From assembly GCF_002086455.1 (NCBI RefSeq), contig NZ_MVHC01000007.1, forward strand, positions 153,719 through 217,718: a stretch of DNA of 64,000 nucleotides, read 5' to 3'. The translations under genes were made by a program, and so were the position numbers. Under the pieces are notes generated by a model. The model saw only the letters and a list, made by a program, of their open reading frames with translations. It made no database searches and had not been told where the DNA came from. Shown piece after piece: positions 16,851 through 24,490 of the stretch. How positions within the stretch are numbered: position 1 is the first letter of the stretch; each line of letters starts with the position of its first letter. This DNA is from Mycolicibacter algericus DSM 45454 (lineage in GTDB: Bacteria; Actinomycetota; Actinomycetes; Mycobacteriales; Mycobacteriaceae).

Positions 16851-18191
16851 TCAGTCGATGACCACCGATTCCTTGAGCTCGGTGATCGGCCGGGCGGCCC
16901 CCTGCTCGTCGCAGATCCGCTGCAGCTTCTCCAGCGTCTCGTCGAGCCCCGGGCCGATGCGCTTGCCGGGGGTGAAGGTAGCCGGCAGATGCCGCATGCC
17001 CTGGATGACACCGATGGTGTCGTAGTGCACCGCGCCGGCCGGATCGCAGCGGTAGTCCGGCATCCGGTCGAGCACCGCAAGCATCATCGACTTGAACACG
17101 GCACGGGCGACGTGTGAGCCGATGCAGCGGTGCACACCAAGACCGAAACTGAAGTGCCGGTTGCCCTTCCGGTCCATGATGAGGCGGTTGGGGTCCTCGA
17201 ACACCGACGGGTCACGGTTGGCCATCGCCCAGGACAGCCACAGCCGTTCGCCCTCCTTGACCTGCACTCCGGCCACCTCGACATCGTCGGAGAAGGTGCG
17301 CCCGTCGCCGGGGGCCGGCGTGAAGTAGCGCAGGAACTCCTCGGTGGCGTGGTTGAACAGCTTCTCCCGCTCGCGACTGAGGCGCTCCCGTTCCTCCGGG
17401 TGCTCGCCCAGCCACTCCAGGCTGTGGGCGGTCAGCGCCGTGGTGGTGTCGAATCCGCCCCCGATCACCACGCCGACCATCGACAGGCCGTCGATGTCGG
17501 GAATCGGTTCACCGTTCCGCACCGCCTGGGTGAGCGCGTGGACGATTCCCGGCCGTGGATTCTGCTTGACCTCAAAGTAGTTGGTAGCCAGGTCCAAGCC
17601 CATCTGCCGGTGCATCTCGGCCACGCGCACCGAGTCGGGGTCGTGCTCGGGGGTGTACACCGCCGCATGGACCGGTTCGCAGTAGATCGTCCAGTTCTTC
17701 AGCGGGATACCGAGGATCGCCAGCGTGAAGACGGCCGGCACCACATTGGCCAGGTCGTCGACGAAGTCGATCTGGCCTTCCTCGATCTTCTCGTTGATCG
17801 CGGCGCGGGTGACCTCGTCGATGAACGGAATCCATCGCTTGATGGCCGCCGGCGACATGTACGGGTTGAGCAGCTCGCGGTAGAACTGCTGTTCCTCGCC
17901 GTCCATTTCGAGCACGCCGCCGCGGGCCTGTGCCCGCTTCGCCGGCGGGATGGAGATGCCCTTGTAGCCCCGACGCTCGTTGTTGATGTCGTGGTCGTTG
18001 GAGACATGTGGGCACCGGGCCAGTTCGAATACCTCCGCGGCGCCGGCCGCCACCCAGTGGCCGTCGTAGGTGTCGGTCCAGGCCATCGGACACTTGGCCT
18101 GCATCTCGTCGGTGATGTCGAGGAACCGATCACGGTATTCCGGCGCATGGCGGTCGAAGTAGTAGTAGCGCTGCTTCTTCTGCTCGTTCAC
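16851..18191 (-). CDS. Cytochrome P450
   Basis: Predicted 446 aa from GTG 18191, overlapping the ferredoxin stop (GTGA). The I-helix motif VIGGGFDTTTAL, ExxR in EEFLRYF, and haem loop FSFGLGVHRCIGSHVARA (Cys356) are complete. The N-terminus (YYYFDRHAPEYRDRF) and the C-terminal tail are longer than in the other P450s here, marking a separate family. Translational coupling with the ferredoxin immediately upstream indicates a dedicated pair. Two SDR genes precede them on the same strand and could oxidise the alcohol it makes (inference). Confidence 0.95.
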   Translation of the reverse strand: MNEQKKQRYYYFDRHAPEYRDRFLDITDEMQAKCPMAWTDTYDGHWVAAGAAEVFELARCPHVSNDHDINNERRGYKGISIPPAKRAQARGGVLEMDGEEQQFYRELLNPYMSPAAIKRWIPFIDEVTRAAINEKIEEGQIDFVDDLANVVPAVFTLAILGIPLKNWTIYCEPVHAAVYTPEHDPDSVRVAEMHRQMGLDLATNYFEVKQNPRPGIVHALTQAVRNGEPIPDIDGLSMVGVVIGGGFDTTTALTAHSLEWLGEHPEERERLSREREKLFNHATEEFLRYFTPAPGDGRTFSDDVEVAGVQVKEGERLWLSWAMANRDPSVFEDPNRLIMDRKGNRHFSFGLGVHRCIGSHVARAVFKSMMLAVLDRMPDYRCDPAGAVHYDTIGVIQGMRHLPATFTPGKRIGPGLDETLEKLQRICDEQGAARPITELKESVVID

Positions 18192-18439
18192 TGCGCAGTC
18201 CAATCTGGCTGCCCCGCACCGGTTGCGACCTGGCCGGTGGAGTCCTTTCCGTCGACGAAGATCGCGCGTTCCGGGCACGATCGCATGGCTTCGATCACCA
18301 CTTCCTGTTGTCCGGCGACGACGTCTTCGCTGACGGCAGTGGAGTGACCGTCGATGTCGTCGAGGTCGAAGGAATCCGGCGCGATCATCTTGCACAGGCC
18401 GTGGCCCTGACAGCGCTCCGGGTCAACCCAAACTTTCAT
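18188..18439 (-). CDS. P450-associated 3Fe-4S-type ferredoxin
   Basis: Predicted 83 aa from ATG 18439 behind AGGAG; a longer frame from 18478 is possible but starts without a ribosome site. Cluster residues are in RCQGHGLCKMIAPDSF (C-x2-H-x2-C, with Ala where some relatives have a fourth Cys) and SCPERAI. A Gly/Gln-rich tail of about 15 residues extends beyond the usual end. It overlaps the P450 start by 4 bp. Confidence 0.92.
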   Translation of the reverse strand: MKVWVDPERCQGHGLCKMIAPDSFDLDDIDGHSTAVSEDVVAGQQEVVIEAMRSCPERAIFVDGKDSTGQVATGAGQPDWTAQ

Positions 18440-18481
18440 GCTGCTCCTATCGAACACGGGCGAATCTGCGTCAGTCACGCC

Positions 18482-19342
18482 TCAGACGTGGTAGTCGTAC
18501 CACTTGAGATATCCACCGGCATCCACCCGCAACTGCATGCCGGTGACGTACCGGGCCTCCTCGGACGCGAGCCAGAGCACCGCGTTGGAGATGTCTTCGG
18601 GTTCGATGAACGGCACCTTCATCGCCTGCTGCACGTAGAAGACCGGCTCGGCGTCGGCGCGCGTCGGGTGGTCCAGATCCGGCCGGAAGGAGCGGTACAT
18701 CGGCTCGCTCTGCAGCATGTCGGTGTTGCAGTTGGTCGGGTGGATGACGTTGGCGCGAATGCCGCGTACCGCCAACTCGGTGGCCAGGTCGTGCACGTAC
18801 TGCGCCATCAGGCGTTTGGAGGTCATATAGGCCATGCCGCCCGGGTCGTTGCCGGGGTTGGCCTTCTGGTGAGCGTCCATCAGCGCGGCGGCCGACGAGG
18901 TGGCGATGATCGAGGCGCCCTCGCCCAGGTGGGGCAGCGCGACCTGGATGCCGTTGATGGTGCCGACCAGGTTGGTGTTGATGACGTCGATCCAGGCCTG
19001 CAGCGGCGGGTTGCCCTTCATGCCGGCCACACCGGCCTGGGCGACGACGATGTCGAGCTTGCCGAATTCGGCCAGCCCGGCCTCCAGCGCGGTCTTCAGC
19101 GCCGCCGCGTCGCGCACGTCGGCCTGCGCGGTGACGATGCCGCGCCCGGTCTTCTCGACCAGCTTGGCGGTCTCTTCGAGGTCCTCCGGCCGGGCCATCG
19201 GGTAGCCGATGGTCTCGATGTCCTGGCACAGGTCGACGGCAATGATGTCGGCGCCTTCCTCGGCCAGTCGCAGCGCGTGGCTGCGCCCCTGCCCGCGAGC
19301 GGCCCCCGTGATGAATGCGACCTTTCCGGCAACGCGTCCCAC
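18482..19342 (-). CDS. Mycofactocin-type SDR family oxidoreductase
   Basis: Predicted 286 aa from GTG 19342 behind AAGGAA. The cofactor motif FITGAARGQGRSHALRLAEE (residues 10-29) is the hallmark of the mycofactocin-coupled short-chain dehydrogenases, which hold NAD(H) tightly and are thought to pass electrons to the peptide-derived redox cofactor mycofactocin. An insertion after the second strand (QDIETIGYPMARPEDLEETA) and the catalytic YMTSK (Y-x3-K) support this. It lies between a second SDR and the ferredoxin-P450 pair, consistent with oxidation of a P450-made alcohol. No mycofactocin biosynthesis genes are in the window. Confidence 0.88.
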   Translation of the reverse strand: MGRVAGKVAFITGAARGQGRSHALRLAEEGADIIAVDLCQDIETIGYPMARPEDLEETAKLVEKTGRGIVTAQADVRDAAALKTALEAGLAEFGKLDIVVAQAGVAGMKGNPPLQAWIDVINTNLVGTINGIQVALPHLGEGASIIATSSAAALMDAHQKANPGNDPGGMAYMTSKRLMAQYVHDLATELAVRGIRANVIHPTNCNTDMLQSEPMYRSFRPDLDHPTRADAEPVFYVQQAMKVPFIEPEDISNAVLWLASEEARYVTGMQLRVDAGGYLKWYDYHV

Positions 19343-19382
19343 AGCTGTTCCTTTCGTTGATGCACCGTCGGTATCGGCAGTG

Positions 19383-20102
19383 TCAGGTGTTGCGGCCGCC
19401 GTTGACGCCGAGGATCTGCCCGGTGATGTAGCCGGCCTCCTCGGATGCCAGGAAGGCGCACGCTGCCGCGATGTCTTCGGGCTTGCCCATGCGGCGCACC
19501 GGGGTTCGGGCGATGTTGTCATCGATGTCGCCGAGGAATCCGTGGCTGGCGGCATTGCGCAGCATCGGGGTGTCGATGAAGCCGGGCGGCACGGCGTTGA
19601 CGGTGATCCCGCTGGGCCCATACTCCAGGGCCAGGGTCTTGGTGAGGCCGTTCACTGCGGATTTGGCCGCAACGTAGTGCGCCATATAAGGAACTCCGGA
19701 GTGGGTGCTCGACGAGGAGATGTTGATGATGCGTCCCCAGCCGGCCGCCACCATGTCGGGCAGCACCGCCTGGATGGTGTGGAAGACGCCGTTGAGGTTG
19801 ACGTCGATGACCTGCTGCCAATCCTCGAAGCTGATGTGGTTGAACTTCTTGAAGCCGTCCAGCCCCGCGGCGTTGACCAGGATGCCGACCGGCCCGAGCT
19901 GTTCGCGGATCTGCGTCAGCGCGGTATCGATCTGCCCGCGATCGGTGACGTCGGCGGCGAACGACAGCTCGTCGTCGCCGGGTTTGAGATCGATGATCGC
20001 CACGCGGTGGCCGGCAGCGCGCAAGCGGTTCACCACCGCCGCGCCGATCCCCGAGGCGCCCCCGGTCACGACAGCCGTCCTCACGAGGTCCGTCTCGGCC
20101 AC
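19383..20102 (-). CDS. SDR family NAD(P)-dependent oxidoreductase
   Basis: Predicted 239 aa from GTG 20102 with AAGGGG upstream. It has the classical short-chain dehydrogenase signature: VVTGGASGIGAAV, LVNAAGLDGF, the Ser of INISSSSTHSG and catalytic YVAAK. The size and C-terminal ITGQILGVNGG suit a FabG-like 3-hydroxyacyl or hydroxysteroid dehydrogenase. It is the first gene of the minus-strand SDR-SDR-ferredoxin-P450 group. A near-palindrome related to the GAGAAT operator lies 23 bp upstream of the start. Confidence 0.92.
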   Translation of the reverse strand: MAETDLVRTAVVTGGASGIGAAVVNRLRAAGHRVAIIDLKPGDDELSFAADVTDRGQIDTALTQIREQLGPVGILVNAAGLDGFKKFNHISFEDWQQVIDVNLNGVFHTIQAVLPDMVAAGWGRIINISSSSTHSGVPYMAHYVAAKSAVNGLTKTLALEYGPSGITVNAVPPGFIDTPMLRNAASHGFLGDIDDNIARTPVRRMGKPEDIAAACAFLASEEAGYITGQILGVNGGRNT

Positions 20103-20124
20103 AAAGAATCCCCTTTCCAAGTCG

Positions 20125-20141
20125 TGAGAATCGTACTCTCG
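20125..20141. promoter_or_regulatory. Near-palindrome related to the GAGAAT operator
   Basis: TGAGAAT-cgt-ACTCTCG has one consensus arm and one with a mismatch. It sits inside a larger imperfect symmetry (AGTCGT upstream, ACGACT downstream) in the divergent region between the SDR at 19383-20102 and the aldehyde dehydrogenase at 20321. A lone TGAGAAT half-site occurs at 20290-20296, before the aldehyde dehydrogenase. Confidence 0.45.
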
Positions 20142-20320
20142 TACGACTGTTTCTGGCAAGGTTCCGGCGAAACCGCTCTCAACAGGGATGATGTCGCATC
20201 GCGGGCTTGCCGTGGTGCAGTTCTGCGGTATGGATGGCTTCCGTTTCCGGCTTGAGTTCTCCCTCTCGAGATGTATGATTCGCCGCACATGAGAATGTAG
20301 TTACCCGGCGGGAGGCTTGC

Positions 20321-21835
20321 ATGGGTTCGCAGGAAACGGCAGCGACCATCACCGATGGTGCCGACGGTGCAAACGCCGCCGAGCACGTCGCCGCCCGGCA
20401 CCTGCTGATCGACGGCAAGCTGGTGGGGGCGGACCGGACCTACCCCTCGCTGAACCCCGCTACCGGGGAAGTCCTGGGCTACGCCCCCGAAGCCAGTGTC
20501 GAGCAGGCCAGGGCGGCGGTCGCGGCGGCGCGGCGGGCCTTTGACACCGGCGACTGGGCCACCGACGTCGCGCTGCGGGTGCGCTGCCTGGATCAGCTGC
20601 ACCGGGCACTGATCGAGCACCGCGACGAATTCGCCGCGTTGACCATCGCCGAGGTCGGCGCCACCCCGGCGCTGACCCAGGGCGCGCAGCTGGACCAGCC
20701 GATCGCGATCGTGCGCTACTACGCCGATCTGCTCAAGGACTATCCGATGACCGAGGACCTCGGCAACATCGAGAGTCGCGGCATGCTGCACCACCGCTGG
20801 GTTGAGAAAGAGGCCGCCGGCGTGGTCGCCGCGATCATCGCCTACAACTACCCCAACCAGCTGGCCTTGGCGAAGCTGGCCCCCGCGCTGGCCGCCGGGT
20901 GCACCGTGGTGCTCAAGGCCGCTCCGGACACCCCGCTGATCACGCTGGCGCTCGGCGAGCTGATCGCCAACCACACCGACATCCCGGCCGGGGTGGTCAA
21001 CGTGCTCAGTTCGTCGGACCCTGCGGTCGGCGCGGCACTGACCACCGACGCGGGCGTCGACATGGTCACCTTCACCGGTTCCACCCCGACCGGGCGGGCG
21101 ATCATGGCCGCCGCCAGCGAGACGCTCAAACGGGTCTTCCTGGAGTTGGGTGGCAAGTCCGCGGCGATCGTGCTCGACGACGCCGACTTCAACATGGCCG
21201 CGGTCTTCGCCTCGTTCTCGATGGTCACCCACGCCGGCCAGGGCTGCGCACTGACGTCGCGGTTGCTGGTGCCCAACAGTCATCACGACGAGATCGTCGA
21301 GCTGATCAAGACCAACTTCTCGCATGTGCGCTACGGCGACCCGACCGACCCCAAGACGTATATGGGTCCGCTGATCAGCGCCAAGCAGCGCGACAAGGTC
21401 GACGGTATGGTGCAGCGCGCGGTGGCCGCGGGCGCCACCCTGGTGACCGGGGGCGAGAAGGTCGATCCCGGCTTCTTCTACACCCCAACGCTGCTGACAG
21501 GAGTCGATCCGGACAGCGAGATCGCTCAGGAAGAGGTCTTCGGGCCGGTGCTGGCGGTCATCGGCTACGACGATGACGACGACGCGGTACGCATCGCCAA
21601 CAACTCGATCTATGGGCTGTCCGGCGCGGTCTTCGGTAGCCAGGACCGGGCGGTGGCCGTGGCGCGCCGGATCCGCACCGGAACGTTCTCGATCAACGGC
21701 GGCAACTACTTCAGCCCGGACGCGCCGTTCGGCGGGTACAAGCAGTCCGGCATCGGCCGCGAGATGGGCGTCGCCGGGCTCGAAGAGTTCATGGAGTCCA
21801 AGACCTTCGCCGCACCCGTGGGAGCCGCCGAATGA
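20321..21835 (+). CDS. Aldehyde dehydrogenase
   Basis: Predicted 504 aa from ATG 20321 behind GGAGG. The NAD-binding segment IIAYNYPNQLALAKLAPALA, the general-base motif LELGGKSAAIVLDD, catalytic Cys in GQGCALTSR, and the C-terminal PFGGYKQSGIGREMG are all present. It oxidises an aldehyde to the acid with NAD(P). The CoA-transferase start overlaps its stop (ATGA), which suggests that the acid made here is then activated to a CoA ester (inference). About 35-40 percent similarity to the second aldehyde dehydrogenase at 49835 is apparent by eye only. Confidence 0.95.
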   Translation: MGSQETAATITDGADGANAAEHVAARHLLIDGKLVGADRTYPSLNPATGEVLGYAPEASVEQARAAVAAARRAFDTGDWATDVALRVRCLDQLHRALIEHRDEFAALTIAEVGATPALTQGAQLDQPIAIVRYYADLLKDYPMTEDLGNIESRGMLHHRWVEKEAAGVVAAIIAYNYPNQLALAKLAPALAAGCTVVLKAAPDTPLITLALGELIANHTDIPAGVVNVLSSSDPAVGAALTTDAGVDMVTFTGSTPTGRAIMAAASETLKRVFLELGGKSAAIVLDDADFNMAAVFASFSMVTHAGQGCALTSRLLVPNSHHDEIVELIKTNFSHVRYGDPTDPKTYMGPLISAKQRDKVDGMVQRAVAAGATLVTGGEKVDPGFFYTPTLLTGVDPDSEIAQEEVFGPVLAVIGYDDDDDAVRIANNSIYGLSGAVFGSQDRAVAVARRIRTGTFSINGGNYFSPDAPFGGYKQSGIGREMGVAGLEEFMESKTFAAPVGAAE

Positions 21836-23037
21836 GGCCACTGGAGGGGGTCCGCGTCCTGGAGGTCGCGATGTACGGGTTCGTCCCGTCGGCCGGTGCG
21901 GTACTGGCGGAGTGGGGCGCCGAGGTGATCAAGGTCGAGCATGCGGTGACCGGTGACCCGCAGCGCGGGCTGCGGCAGACCGGCATGCTGCGGGTGGAGG
22001 GCGACCCCAACCCCAACATCGAGCACGCCAACCGCGGCAAGCGCAGCATCGGGCTGGACGTGTCAACGCCCGAGGGCCGCGAGGTGCTGCTCGAATTGGC
22101 AAAGCGCGCCGACGTTTTCCTCACCAGTTTCCTTCCCGGTCACCGCCGCAAGTTCGCCATGGACGTCGACGACATCCGCGCGGTCAACCCGAAGATCGTC
22201 TACGCCCGGGGCAGCGCGCTGGGTCCCCGCGGCATCGAATCGGAGAAGGGCGGCTACGACATGACCGCCTTCTGGTGTCGCGCCGGCACCGCCGCGACCA
22301 TCACCCCGCCCGGTATCGAGGGCATGATCGCGCCGCCCGGACCGGCCTACGGTGACACCATCTCGGGCACCAATCTGGCCGGTGGTATCGCGGCGGCACT
22401 GTTCAAGCGCGAGCGCACCGGTGAGCCGTCGGTGGTGGATGTGTCCCTGCTGGGCAGCGGCCTGTGGGCCATGGGCCACACCGTCGCCTTGACCAGTCAT
22501 CTGGGCGAACGGCTGGTCCAACAGCCGCCCGGGGTGCACGGCTCGCCGATCAACCCGCTGGTCGGGGTCTACGCGACCGCCGACGAACGCTACATCTCGT
22601 TCGTGATGATGCAGCCCACCAAATTCTGGGCGGATGTGTGCCGACACATGGAACTCGACGACTACATCGACGATCCCCGGTTCGCCACCGCCCAGTCGTT
22701 CGCCGAGCACACCCCGGCGGCGGTGGAAATCCTGCGCGAGGCGATGTCCAAGCGAACGCTGCCCGAGTGGAGTGAGCGCTTTGCCACATTGGCCGGGCCG
22801 TGGGCACCGGTCCAGGACACCTTGCAGGCCGCCCAGGACGCGCAGATCCGCGCCAACGAATACATCGTGCAGGCAGGCGAACTCGAGTTGGTCGCCAACC
22901 CGGTGCAGTTCGACGTGGCCGCCCCGGCGGCCGGCCCGGCGCCCGGGTTCGCCGAGCAGACCGACGAGATCCTGGAAGAACTCGGGTTGGACTGGGACCG
23001 CATCATCGAACTCAAGACCGCCGGCGCGGTCACCTAG
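21832..23037 (+). CDS. CaiB/BaiF family (class III) CoA-transferase
   Basis: Predicted 401 aa. The N-terminal motif GVRVLEVAMYGFVPSAGAVL, GAEVIKVEHAVTGDPQRGL and NRGKRSIGLDVSTPEGREVL are diagnostic of class III CoA-transferases, which move CoA between carboxylic acids through an aspartyl-CoA intermediate. The usual catalytic Asp would lie near residue 160-175; the equivalent stretch MTAFWCRAGTAATI shows no clear Asp by eye, so activity needs an alignment. It sits in an operon with aldehyde dehydrogenase, HMG-CoA-synthase-like protein and thiolase, and is the only CoA-activating candidate in the window. Confidence 0.9.
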   Translation: MRPLEGVRVLEVAMYGFVPSAGAVLAEWGAEVIKVEHAVTGDPQRGLRQTGMLRVEGDPNPNIEHANRGKRSIGLDVSTPEGREVLLELAKRADVFLTSFLPGHRRKFAMDVDDIRAVNPKIVYARGSALGPRGIESEKGGYDMTAFWCRAGTAATITPPGIEGMIAPPGPAYGDTISGTNLAGGIAAALFKRERTGEPSVVDVSLLGSGLWAMGHTVALTSHLGERLVQQPPGVHGSPINPLVGVYATADERYISFVMMQPTKFWADVCRHMELDDYIDDPRFATAQSFAEHTPAAVEILREAMSKRTLPEWSERFATLAGPWAPVQDTLQAAQDAQIRANEYIVQAGELELVANPVQFDVAAPAAGPAPGFAEQTDEILEELGLDWDRIIELKTAGAVT

Positions 23038-23045
23038 GTCATGCG

Positions 23046-24236
23046 ATGCCGCACGTAGCTTCGATCGGTACCTACCTGCCGTGCTGGGGAACGCCCCAGC
23101 GCCGGCTGATCGGTGACGACGAGGATGCCATCACGCTGGCTGTCGAGGCCGGCCGTGCGGCGTTGACCGGCGGTGGCGCGGTGGAGCGCCTGGTGGTGGT
23201 CAGTCGTGACTTTCCGCTGACCGACAGCAGCAACGCCGCGGTGTTGCTGGCCGGCCTGGGCCTCGATCCCGAACTCGAGGTGGTCGAGCGTCTCGGCGGC
23301 GCCCCGGCCGCCCTGGACGCGCTCAGCTCGGCCCGGCCGCGCACCCTGATCATCGGGGTCGACCTGGACCCGGCCGGCGCCGCGGCGGTGCTCACCGCCG
23401 AGAACGGACTGCGTATCCGGACCGCAGCCCGTATCGCCCGCAGTCTGCCGGTGCGCACCCGCAACGACGGGGTGGTGCACGACTACGGCGACCCGCGACT
23501 GCTCTACGAGCGGGGCGTGGTGGCGTCGCTGGTGGCCGCCTGGGCGGAGACACCGGTGATGCTCGCCGGGGTGGAACATGACCGCGCGGTGGAACTCTGC
23601 ACCGGTAAGCCCGCTCCGCTGCCGACCACCGGTGCCAGCTCGGGGCTGTTCGCGCTGGCGGTGTTGGCCGAGACGCAGATGGTGGGTCCGCTGCTGGCGG
23701 CCGAGCAGGCCAACTTGTCCGGGATCACCGTCGTCGAAGGCGAGGCGCCGGTGCACCGGCACGAACCGGCGGCCCGGCCGATCCCCGAGCGGGTGCACAC
23801 TCCCGGCGCGGACCTGCCGATTTCGCTGGCCGCCTACGAGCGTGCCTTCGAAGCCAAGGTCCGCTGGGAGGCGGGCAAGCATCCGGACAGCGACGAACTC
23901 GACTTCCCGCCGCGTTACCGCGTCGGCGACGACTCGACGCTGAGCACCAACTACGAGCTCGTTGAGCTGCCCCGCGTCGGCACGGTCTATACCGAGGTGA
24001 CCGTACAGATCCCGGTGCCCGGGCTGACCACCCCGTACTCGCTGGTCATCGTCGAGCTCGATGACGTGGCGGTCCGCGCGCTGGTGAAGGTGACGGGAGC
24101 GCCGGCCGGCAGCGCCTGGATCGGTGACCGGGGCCGGCTGGTGCTGCGCCGGATCGCGGTGCGCTCCGGGGTGCCCGACTACGGATACGCCTTCGAGCCC
24201 TTCGACCCGTCGGAACAACCCGAGGCTGTCGCATGA
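23046..24236 (+). CDS. HMG-CoA synthase-like protein fused to a DUF35-type OB domain
   Basis: Predicted 396 aa from ATG 23046. Residues 1-250 follow the HMG-CoA synthase/KAS III half-fold (SIGTYLPCWGTP, LVVVSRDFPLTDSSNAAVLL, TGASSGLFALA), but the position where a catalytic Cys is expected (ERLGGAPAALDAL) has none. The remainder resembles DUF35: PPRY keeps the proline-rich turn but lacks the four Zn Cys, then an OB-fold strand set EVTVQIPVPGLTTPYSLVIV. It is probably a non-catalytic or scaffolding partner of the thiolase encoded downstream. Three 80-bp repeats separate the two genes. The fold reading is moderately secure, the role is inferred. Confidence 0.75.
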   Translation: MPHVASIGTYLPCWGTPQRRLIGDDEDAITLAVEAGRAALTGGGAVERLVVVSRDFPLTDSSNAAVLLAGLGLDPELEVVERLGGAPAALDALSSARPRTLIIGVDLDPAGAAAVLTAENGLRIRTAARIARSLPVRTRNDGVVHDYGDPRLLYERGVVASLVAAWAETPVMLAGVEHDRAVELCTGKPAPLPTTGASSGLFALAVLAETQMVGPLLAAEQANLSGITVVEGEAPVHRHEPAARPIPERVHTPGADLPISLAAYERAFEAKVRWEAGKHPDSDELDFPPRYRVGDDSTLSTNYELVELPRVGTVYTEVTVQIPVPGLTTPYSLVIVELDDVAVRALVKVTGAPAGSAWIGDRGRLVLRRIAVRSGVPDYGYAFEPFDPSEQPEAVA

Positions 24237-24246
24237 GGAGCGGCGC

Positions 24247-24330
24247 ATGAGACCGCCGGCGACGATGCAGAGCGGAGTCCCCAGCTGCGAAGCAGCGCGG
24301 GACGGAGTGATGCTGAGGAGCGGCGCATGA
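24247..24330 (+). CDS. 27-aa open frame in repeat unit 1
   Basis: Starts with ATG 24247 five bases after GGAG and ends in a TGA that overlaps the next unit's ATG (ATGA). The peptide begins MRPPATMQSG and ends VMLRSGA. Its likely role is to keep ribosomes moving across the repeats so that the thiolase gene stays translationally coupled. Whether the peptide itself does anything is unknown. Confidence 0.4.
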   Translation: MRPPATMQSGVPSCEAARDGVMLRSGA

Positions 24331-24410
24331 GACCGCCGGCGACGATGCAGAGCGGAGTCCCCAGCTGCGAAGCAGCGCGGGACGGAGTGATGCTGAGGAG
24401 CGGCGCATGA
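24327..24410 (+). CDS. 27-aa open frame in repeat unit 2
   Basis: Same peptide as unit 1, with ATG 24327 overlapping the previous stop and its own stop overlapping the start of unit 3. GGAG lies just upstream. Identity at the DNA level indicates recent duplication. Confidence 0.4.
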   Translation: MRPPATMQSGVPSCEAARDGVMLRSGA

Positions 24411-24490
24411 GACCGCCGGCGACGATGCAGAGCGGAGTCCCCAGCTGCGAAGCAGCGCGGGACGGAGTGATGCTGAGGAACGGCGCATGA
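24407..24490 (+). CDS. 27-aa open frame in repeat unit 3
   Basis: As units 1 and 2, except that one base change turns the fourth-last residue from Ser to Asn (MLRNGA at the end). Its TGA overlaps the ATG of the thiolase gene at 24487, so translation could pass directly into that gene. Confidence 0.4.
   Translation: MRPPATMQSGVPSCEAARDGVMLRNGA

Larger units (their letters stand above)
24234..24490 (+). repeat. MIRU-like tandem array, three 80-bp units plus partial fourth
   Basis: Three consecutive identical 80-bp units begin at 24234, 24314 and 24394; a partial fourth (from 24474, one base changed) forms the ribosome site and start of the thiolase gene. Each unit carries TGAGGAGCGGCGCATGA, that is, a stop, a GGAG ribosome site and a new start. 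Each also has an imperfect hairpin (24277-24303 in unit 1; GTCCC and GCTGC arms pair with GCAGC and GGGAC). This intergenic, in-operon, stop/start-overlapping structure, together with the GACGATGCAGAGCG element, recalls the mycobacterial interspersed repetitive units (MIRU) known from senX3-regX3. Copy number may vary between strains. Confidence 0.88.

Noticed and set aside
20081..21841. A 586-codon minus-strand open frame across the aldehyde dehydrogenase
   Set aside because: Antisense shadow of a clear aldehyde dehydrogenase; no ribosome site or domain features.
24234..24490. CRISPR array
   Set aside because: The units are directly adjacent, 80 bp long, with no unique spacers and no cas genes nearby.
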